Assembly (NCBI GenBank): GCA_034437515.1
Contig: DAOTTX010000525.1
Span: 1 to 46,914 of the forward strand
Direction of reading: 5' to 3'
DNA from: DAOTTX01 sp034437515
Lineage (GTDB): Bacteria; Chloroflexota; Anaerolineae; Aggregatilineales; Phototrophicaceae
Length of the DNA stretch: 46,914 nt
This document shows, in pieces, positions 41,369 through 46,914 of this stretch (positions are counted from its first letter, which is position 1; every line of letters begins with the position of its first letter). The translations under genes and the position numbers were made by a program. The notes beneath the pieces were generated by a model. The model did not search any database. It was not told the origin of the DNA and saw only the letters and a list, made by a program, of their open reading frames with translations.

Positions 41369-42406
41369 CTAGGGCACGGTGACACTGCCGTTCCGGTCGT
41401 CGTAGTCATCCTGGCGGCGACCGGGCAGCGTCGTCCCCACCCCCATCAACACCAGCGCCACTAACACCGCCATCCCGCCGGTCACCAGAAAACCACGCCC
41501 GACCGCACCCGCCGCGTCAGTGATGGTTTCAACCAGGGCTTCACGGAACTCTAACGTCGGTTCCACCCCTTCGATGTCCAGGTCGAGGTCATCAACCGTA
41601 AGCACATTATCCGCCAGCCCATTTTGAATGCCCACACCGGACATCGCCACCACCAGCGCCGGCAGCAACAGAAATGCGCCGGCCCACAGCACAAACCCGC
41701 GTATGCTGCGCCCCGCCACCAGCGAGGTCAGCACCAGCAGCACCCCGGCGACCAGTAGCGCCAGCACCGCCGCGATCTGCATCGCCGCCGCCACATCATC
41801 AAAGCCGACGTTAAAATCTACGGTGAGCGCATCCGGCATGACGTTGACGAACTCGTCCAGCCGCCCGTTAAATTGTTCGGCGGCGGTCTCGGCATCCATC
41901 GACGCCGGACGACATAAGATCAACGGTGTCTCACCCATGAACGGTTCCTCACCACCGCTGCACACCGGCAGATTTTCCGCCATCGTCTGCACGAAACGCT
42001 CGGCACCTGGCGGTTCGCGCAGCGTATTCTGGATGGTCAACAGGTCAATCGAAATATCCAGATCGGGCCGTTCACCGTTGAGATATTCCACCAGCGCATC
42101 CGAGGACGCGATGACCTCATCACGCGGGTAATCCTCGGATGTGATCGCGCTGAGTGCCTGTGTAAGCGCGGTGATCGTTTCGGGTCTTTCCGTCATCAGG
42201 TTGGGGTCGCCGCTGACGTCCTCGGCAATCTGCATGGCGATCAACCGGGTGATTATATCATCTTCGTACAGGGCTTCGTTATCCAGCATATCCGCGTAGA
42301 AGTCGCCATCGGTGAGCCAGGTATTCACCGAAAGGAAATAGAGCGCCGCTAGCGTCAGCGGGAACACGATAATAATAAAAATGAAAAAAGCCACTATACC
42401 GCGCAT
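41369..42406 (-). CDS. Membrane protein with extracytoplasmic loop
   Basis: The 345 residues start with a membrane helix (VAFFIFIIIVFPLTLAALYFL), then hold an outside domain of about 190 residues (DGDFYADMLDNEALYEDDIITRLIA, MTERPETITALTQALSAI), and end with three membrane helices at about 205-330 (AALLVAGVLLVLT and GFLVTGGMAVLVALVLMGVG regions). The last part ends in a short Asp/Arg tail. Four-helix proteins of this kind are common in Anaerolineae, but I recognise no named family. It is divergent from the SDR gene. Confidence 0.75.
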   Translation of the reverse strand: MRGIVAFFIFIIIVFPLTLAALYFLSVNTWLTDGDFYADMLDNEALYEDDIITRLIAMQIAEDVSGDPNLMTERPETITALTQALSAITSEDYPRDEVIASSDALVEYLNGERPDLDISIDLLTIQNTLREPPGAERFVQTMAENLPVCSGGEEPFMGETPLILCRPASMDAETAAEQFNGRLDEFVNVMPDALTVDFNVGFDDVAAAMQIAAVLALLVAGVLLVLTSLVAGRSIRGFVLWAGAFLLLPALVVAMSGVGIQNGLADNVLTVDDLDLDIEGVEPTLEFREALVETITDAAGAVGRGFLVTGGMAVLVALVLMGVGTTLPGRRQDDYDDRNGSVTVP

Positions 42407-42560
42407 GTGATCTCACTTTCGTCTGTGTGTACCGTTTGCCCCAGTATACGCAAATCCGGGGGCAATTGTCGCGGGTTGGCTCAATTTACGGCTCATCTTG
42501 CTTTTTTCCGCTATCATTAGACATATGTATTCTCTTCGTTATAAGAACAGGAGCGAACTA

Positions 42561-43283
42561 ATGGCAACGAACATGCGTGGCAAGGTCGTCGTAATTACAG
42601 GTGCAGGCGGCAACGTCGGCGGCGATGTAGTGCGAGCCTTTGCGGAAACAGGCGCACAGATCGCCATGATTGACCGAGACGCGAAAATGATCTCCCGGCT
42701 CATCAGTGAATTGGGCAGCAACACCGAAATGTACAAAGGCTTCCCGACAGATTTAGGCGACCCGGAAGCGGTCGATAACCTGATCGGCTACATCACCGAC
42801 CACTTCGGGCGCATTGATACACTGGCGCACACCGTCGGTGGCTTTGACATGGGCGATCCCGTCCACGCCGTCAATATGGATGTATTCGACAAAATGATGT
42901 TACTCAACGCACGGATTTTGTATCTCACGGCGGGCAAGTTCGCCGCACACATGGTCGAAACCGCCACACCGGGGACGATCACAGCGGTGTTGGCGCGTTC
43001 CGGCAGCAAGGGGAGCAAGAACCAAGCCGCATATACAGCCAGCAAAGCCGCCGCGACACGCATCGTCGAGAGTATGGCGCTGGAATTGCGCGATCACAAC
43101 ATCCGTGTGAACGGCATCTCGCCCAGCATCGTTGATACACTGCCGAACCGAAAATCGATGAAAAATGCTGACTTCGACAAATGGGTCAAACCATCGGAAA
43201 TCGCCGACTTGATGGTCTACCTCGCCAGTGATGAAGCCAGCAGCATCACCGGTGCCAACGTCGAGATCAACGGCCAGGTTTAG
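42561..43283 (+). CDS. Short-chain dehydrogenase/reductase
   Basis: The 240 residues have the Rossmann entry VVITGAGGNVGGDVVRAFAETGAQ, in which TGxxxGxG reads TGAGGNVGG, the adenine contact DLGDPEAVDNLI, the catalytic Ser region (ARSGSKGSKNQ) and YxxxK as YTASKAA. The last part (GISPSIVDTLPNRK, LASDEASSITGANVEINGQV) is typical of classical SDRs. AGGAG at 42549-42553 supports the ATG at 42561. An earlier in-frame start lacks a binding site. The substrate is unknown. The acetyltransferase gene follows 12 bases later. Confidence 0.92.
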   Translation: MATNMRGKVVVITGAGGNVGGDVVRAFAETGAQIAMIDRDAKMISRLISELGSNTEMYKGFPTDLGDPEAVDNLIGYITDHFGRIDTLAHTVGGFDMGDPVHAVNMDVFDKMMLLNARILYLTAGKFAAHMVETATPGTITAVLARSGSKGSKNQAAYTASKAAATRIVESMALELRDHNIRVNGISPSIVDTLPNRKSMKNADFDKWVKPSEIADLMVYLASDEASSITGANVEINGQV

Positions 43284-43295
43284 TGCGAGCGCCTT

Positions 43296-44417
43296 GTGCC
43301 AAGATTTACCGTCCGACCCGCCAGCGCCGACGAACTAAGATCACTCAACTTTGGGAATTTGCTTTCGCGCCCCGGCTTCCAGCCGGATTATTGCCGGGTC
43401 GGAGTGCTGGATGGACAGATCATCAGCCACGCCCTGACGGAACGCGCAACGATACGCTACGGCAGCAGTCCGTTGCGGGTGATGGGCATCGGCAGCGTGC
43501 ATACCCGTCCGTCCTATCGACGGCGTGGTTATGCCACCGCCGTGCTGCGTGATGCACTCGCCTTCATGATGGAACAGGGCGCACATCTGGCGCTGCTGCA
43601 CGATACCGCCCGTTACTTCAACCGGTTCGGCTTTAGCCCGGTGTGGCCGGAATATCACATCACCTTCAATGTAGATCAGGGCGCACGCGTTCAAACACCG
43701 CTCGACCTCTACCCGCCCAAGAAAAAACATATCCCCGCCATCGCCAGCCTGTATGAACGGCATTGGGGGGGGCGTGTGGCCTTCACCCGCCACCCGGAAT
43801 TATGGATCTGGCGGCTGACACAGGAACCCATGCGCCGCACCTTTGTGGTCGTTGACCGCGCTCAACACATCAGCGGTTATGTTTCCGCCCGTGACTTCAC
43901 CACCGATGAGGTCGAGGTCGTCACGGATACGCTGGAGGCGGCCCAGACCATCATCTCGGAGATCAGCCGCTTGCACTTGCGTGTGGGTAAGCCGTTCTTG
44001 CGCTGGCTCATCCCACCGGATGACGCCTTCGTCGTGTTTGCGCGGGAACTGCTCGACGTGGCGGTGAGCGCCCACTTCCAGCGTGAGCAGGGCTGGCAGG
44101 CACGGCTCATCGACACCCCAGGGTTGATCGCCGCGTTGCTGCCGGAGATCAACGCGCAGGCCCAAAGCAGCGATCCGAGTTTTGACCCGGCATCGCTGGT
44201 CATCAACAGTCACCCCGAAGGTGTTGAATTCGCATTGCGCGGTTCGCCTGCCAGCGCGGTCAAACTGCCGCAGCGTGATTTCATTCAGGTGGTGTTCGGG
44301 TCGTTGCAGCCGCGTTTGCTCGGCATCCGTGATGGACTACCGGACGAGGCTGTCACCCTGCTAGAGACACTGTTTCCGCCGCGTATCGCTGCCCTGGCGA
44401 CCTGGGATTACTTCTGA
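43296..44417 (+). CDS. GNAT acetyltransferase, Eis-like
   Basis: The 373-residue protein has an N-terminal GNAT fold (VRPASADELRSLNFGN) with the acetyl-CoA loop RPSYRRRGYATAVLRDAL. A second GNAT-like half and a C-terminal SCP2-like part follow (FALRGSPASAVKLPQRDFIQVVFG). Three-part proteins of this length resemble the Eis family of enhanced intracellular survival acetyltransferases. The start is a GTG at 43296 with no clear binding site, 12 bases after the SDR stop. Acceptor substrates (amines, aminoglycosides, proteins) cannot be assigned. It converges with the histidine-kinase gene. Confidence 0.85.
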   Translation: MPRFTVRPASADELRSLNFGNLLSRPGFQPDYCRVGVLDGQIISHALTERATIRYGSSPLRVMGIGSVHTRPSYRRRGYATAVLRDALAFMMEQGAHLALLHDTARYFNRFGFSPVWPEYHITFNVDQGARVQTPLDLYPPKKKHIPAIASLYERHWGGRVAFTRHPELWIWRLTQEPMRRTFVVVDRAQHISGYVSARDFTTDEVEVVTDTLEAAQTIISEISRLHLRVGKPFLRWLIPPDDAFVVFARELLDVAVSAHFQREQGWQARLIDTPGLIAALLPEINAQAQSSDPSFDPASLVINSHPEGVEFALRGSPASAVKLPQRDFIQVVFGSLQPRLLGIRDGLPDEAVTLLETLFPPRIAALATWDYF

Positions 44418-44540
44418 TGACCTCGGCACCATGTCCACCTTTGCCGCTATTCGTGTCGTCACCGCTGTTCCACGCGCCGAACCGGTGACTACACTTTGCC
44501 CTCGAACGCGAGCGGCACCCGCACGGATCGCCGTTTGTGT

Positions 44541-45899
44541 TTACCCCGCAGTCGGGAGCGTAATCACGAACTTCAACCCCGCGCCGGGGACGCTCTCCGC
44601 GTGGATGCGCCCGCCGTGTGCCTCCACCAGCGATTTCGCAATCGCCAGCCCTAAACCGCTGCCGCCCTCATGCCGCCGCCGGGAGCGATCCGCCCGGTAA
44701 AAGCGATCGAAGATGTACGGCAGTTGATCCGCTGGCAGGCCGGGGCCGCTGTCCTTGACGATCATCTGTACAGCGCCGTTTGTATGCTGTGCGCCGAGGC
44801 CGATCATCCCGCCAGACGGCGTGTAGCGCAGCCCGTTACTCAGCAGATTATCCAGCACTTGCGCCATACGATCAGGATCGACATCCAGCGGCGGCAGGTG
44901 ATCGGGGGCGTGTGTCTCGATGGTGATGCCCTCGGCGATGGCCTGTGGTTGGTACGCCCCTGCCACCCGGTCGATCAGTGTGCGTGGTCGAAGGCGTTGC
45001 CGTTGTAAGGAAAGCTCGCCGGCTTCGCTCAGCGAGAGCGTGCGCAAGTCTTCAATCAAGCGGTTGAGGCGCAGCGCCTCCTCGTGGATCATCTCGAAAG
45101 TGTCATTGGTGGGGGGCAGCACACCGTCGCTCAAGCCCTCTGCATGACCGAGGATGATGCTCAACGGGGTGCGCAAGTCGTGGGCGATGTCGGCGGTCAT
45201 CTGACGGCGCAGATCACGCGCACGGGCGAGTTCGGCGTTCATACGGTTGAACGCCCGTGCCAGTTCACCGAGTTCGTCCTGCGTGCGTACCTGCACGCGC
45301 TGTTCTAGATCCCCGGCGGCAATGGCACGGGTCGCGGCGGTCATCGCCCGCAGCGGTTGCACCAATCTTCGCGCTAAGATCACGCCGAGTAACAACGCCA
45401 AACCGACCGCCGCTAACGCGCTGAACACGATGGTCCGGTTAATCGCCCGTATGTAATCCTCCGCGCCGGAAAGTTCCAATCCGCGCAGGGCCGGTTCGTT
45501 GATGAGATAACCGACGGTCTCGCCAGCGACTTCCACCGGCAAACTGACCCGCCGTTGGGTCTCGGTCAATTGGCTGCCGACCGGCTCCCCCGGTGGCCCG
45601 ATGACGACCACCCCATCGGCATCGGCAACGACGAGACCGGGGAAGTTCTCCCGTAGGTTAAAACGGCGGTCAAAGCGTGGGCGTATAGACCGTCCCAAAC
45701 CGTCCCACGTCTCGTCGTTGTTGATGTAGTATGTCTCAAGCAATCGTAGAATGTCCGTCCGTCCCTGCACACGCTGAAAGTCGTTGAATTCGCTCACCGT
45801 GATGCGACGAACCAACAAGCTGAGGAACACGATCCCTACCAGACTGACGAACACGAACGCGACCGTCAGCTTGACCACGAGCGAACGACGCATGGTCAT
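44541..45899 (-). CDS. Two-component sensor histidine kinase
   Basis: The 452 residues carry a membrane helix (LTVAFVFVSLVGIVFLSLL), an outside sensor of about 130 residues, a second helix (TIVFSALAAVGLALLLGVIL), a HAMP linker (RRLVQPLRAMTAATRAIAAGD), an H-box (MTADIAHDLRTPLSIIL) with the phosphoryl-accepting His, and an ATPase with N-box LDNLLSNGLRYT, DSGPGLP and GGSGLGLAIAK. All catalytic boxes look intact. The ATG overlaps the regulator stop by four bases (ATGA), so the pair is coupled. The signal is unknown. Confidence 0.95.
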   Translation of the reverse strand: MTMRRSLVVKLTVAFVFVSLVGIVFLSLLVRRITVSEFNDFQRVQGRTDILRLLETYYINNDETWDGLGRSIRPRFDRRFNLRENFPGLVVADADGVVVIGPPGEPVGSQLTETQRRVSLPVEVAGETVGYLINEPALRGLELSGAEDYIRAINRTIVFSALAAVGLALLLGVILARRLVQPLRAMTAATRAIAAGDLEQRVQVRTQDELGELARAFNRMNAELARARDLRRQMTADIAHDLRTPLSIILGHAEGLSDGVLPPTNDTFEMIHEEALRLNRLIEDLRTLSLSEAGELSLQRQRLRPRTLIDRVAGAYQPQAIAEGITIETHAPDHLPPLDVDPDRMAQVLDNLLSNGLRYTPSGGMIGLGAQHTNGAVQMIVKDSGPGLPADQLPYIFDRFYRADRSRRRHEGGSGLGLAIAKSLVEAHGGRIHAESVPGAGLKFVITLPTAG

Positions 45900-46582
45900 T
45901 CCACCACGAAGCGATAGCCGACACCGTAGACCGTCTCGATGTAACGTAGGTTGCTGCTGTCCTGTTCGATCTTGCCGCGCAAATTACGGATATGCACATC
46001 AATGGTGCGTTCATACCCCTCATAAACCTCGCCCCCCTGCACCCGTTCAAGCAGATCGGCACGGCTGAAGCTGCGCCCCGGTGCGCTCATCATCGCCGCC
46101 AGCAGCGCAAATTCCGACGGGGTGAGATCAACGCGCTCCCCGGCGACCGTGACGACATGCGCGGTCTTATCCAGCACAATATCCGCGACACGCAGCACTT
46201 CGCCCGACGCCCGTTCTTTTTCCAACCGGCGCAGCACCGCCTTGACGCGGGCGGTCAGTTCACGGGGACTAAACGGCTTGGTGACGTAGTCGTCTGCGCC
46301 CAGTTCGAGGCCGAGCACACGGTCGTCCTCTTCGATGCGTGCGGTGAGCACGATAACCGGCGTCTCGCGTTCCCGGTGATGCAGCCGCATAAACTCGTAG
46401 CCGTCCATTTCCGGCATCATCAAATCCAGCACGATCAAATCAGGCTTGGCGTACCGGGCGGTATAAAGGGCTTCGCGTCCGTCAGCCGCCGTCACTACGT
46501 TGTAACCGGCTTTTTCTAAATAGGCGCGTACCAATGAAACCAGCCGCGCCTCGTCATCGACCACCATGATCGTCTTAGGCAT
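45896..46582 (-). CDS. OmpR/PhoB-family response regulator
   Basis: The 228-residue protein has a receiver domain (IMVVDDEARLVSLVRAYLEKAGY, phosphorylation site LIVLDLMMPEMDGYEF, TARIEEDDRVLGLELGADDYVTKPF) and a winged-helix output (LTPSEFALLAAMMSAPGRSFSRADLLERV, TIDVHIRNLRGKIE, IETVYGVGYRFV). It is phosphorylated by the kinase encoded next to it and binds DNA. GGAGGTG lies eight bases before the ATG at 46582; the GTG at 46591 is part of that site. It is the first gene of the pair. The targets are unknown. Confidence 0.96.
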   Translation of the reverse strand: MPKTIMVVDDEARLVSLVRAYLEKAGYNVVTAADGREALYTARYAKPDLIVLDLMMPEMDGYEFMRLHHRERETPVIVLTARIEEDDRVLGLELGADDYVTKPFSPRELTARVKAVLRRLEKERASGEVLRVADIVLDKTAHVVTVAGERVDLTPSEFALLAAMMSAPGRSFSRADLLERVQGGEVYEGYERTIDVHIRNLRGKIEQDSSNLRYIETVYGVGYRFVVE

Positions 46583-46745
46583 TATGTTCACCTCCGTTGT
46601 GTTTGTCTACTCAGCATAACGTATTTCACCGTGCGGTAGCGCAAAAACTTGAAAAGGTTTGGGTGACGAATCTCAGCCTGCTCGTCTGCTGCGGGGACGG
46701 AAAAGCCACGTACTCACGGCTAATGGAGAAAATAAAACGGATTTA

Positions 46746-46782
46746 AATGATTTTACTCACTTTTAAGCAACACAAAATCATT
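46746..46782. repeat. AT-rich inverted repeat upstream of the two-component operon
   Basis: AATGATTTT at 46746-46754 pairs perfectly with AAAATCATT at 46774-46782 around 19 bases. It lies in the 332-base gene-free right end (46583-46914), which is clearly AT-richer than the genes. It could be an operator for the upstream regulator or a terminator of a gene to the right. No coding sequence is seen in this stretch. Confidence 0.35.
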
Positions 46783-46914
46783 CAGGTTTGTTTTCATTTA
46801 TCCATGACTTTACTGAAAAAAGGTCATTTTGCCGAAAATTTGACCCGGTGTTACACTACTGTGAACCTCTATGAACCACGTTTTTCGGGGCATATTGAGT
46901 TCTTTCAGCGGAGT

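Noticed and set aside
1..46914. Insertion sequences, prophage genes or toxin-antitoxin pairs.
   Set aside because: No transposase, integrase or phage structural motifs were seen in any translated frame.

Overview
The window is about 60 % GC and looks like a chromosomal segment from a Chloroflexota bacterium, probably of the class Anaerolineae. This is inferred from protein style: long acidic or Ser/Gly-rich extensions, Thr-Pro-rich tails, a SARP-like NB-ARC regulator, and stand-alone NTF2-like domains. No rRNA or marker phylogeny was available to prove it. Almost the whole window is coding, and no insertion sequences, phage genes or CRISPR arrays were seen.

Layout. 1-10.8 kb: the end of an unknown gene, an FtsK-type DNA translocase, ribosomal protein S4 behind a structured leader, a Maf nucleotide pyrophosphatase, and a very large class A penicillin-binding protein whose two catalytic centres both appear lost. 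10.8-14.5 kb: a HEAT/membrane protein, a gene-free AT-rich stretch with eight repeats of a TTATCCCAA-like motif, and dnaA; this is the likely replication origin. 14.5-18.6 kb: a TIR-like/transmembrane/periplasmic-binding fusion, a LysM-M23 peptidase, and a one-domain ABC-F-like ATPase preceded by a promoter, a leader peptide and a hairpin that can hide its ribosome binding site. 18.6-24.8 kb: a LuxR-type regulator, a small hypothetical protein, a GT4 glycosyltransferase and an ECF sigma/anti-sigma pair with a mosaic extracytoplasmic part. 24.9-30.8 kb: FolC, a receiver protein, a nitrilase-family amidase, three small proteins (two are tandem paralogues), an MDR oxidoreductase and two small membrane proteins. 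30.9 kb: a selenocysteine tRNA. 31-34.5 kb: a VWA/CoxE protein operon with membrane proteins. 34.5-41.3 kb: a CSLREA-domain remnant, a BTAD/NB-ARC regulator, and a divergent operon of an intact class B PBP, a small zinc-finger protein and a second GT4 enzyme, then a small membrane protein. 41.4-46.6 kb: a membrane protein, an SDR, an Eis-like acetyltransferase and an OmpR-type two-component system.

How the parts fit. Several genes serve the cell envelope and division (FtsK, Maf, two PBPs, the M23 peptidase, two glycosyltransferases). The intact class B PBP beside a doubly inactivated class A PBP suggests that the large protein is now structural or regulatory. Several independent surface-sensing devices (TIR fusion, anti-sigma factor, histidine kinase) sit in the same window. 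The most notable signals are the TIR receptor-like fusion, the inactivated PBP, the variant DnaA-box origin matched by changes in the DnaA recognition helix, the attenuator in front of the half-length ABC-F gene, and tRNA-Sec. All functional assignments rest on reading the translated sequence by eye; no database search was run.
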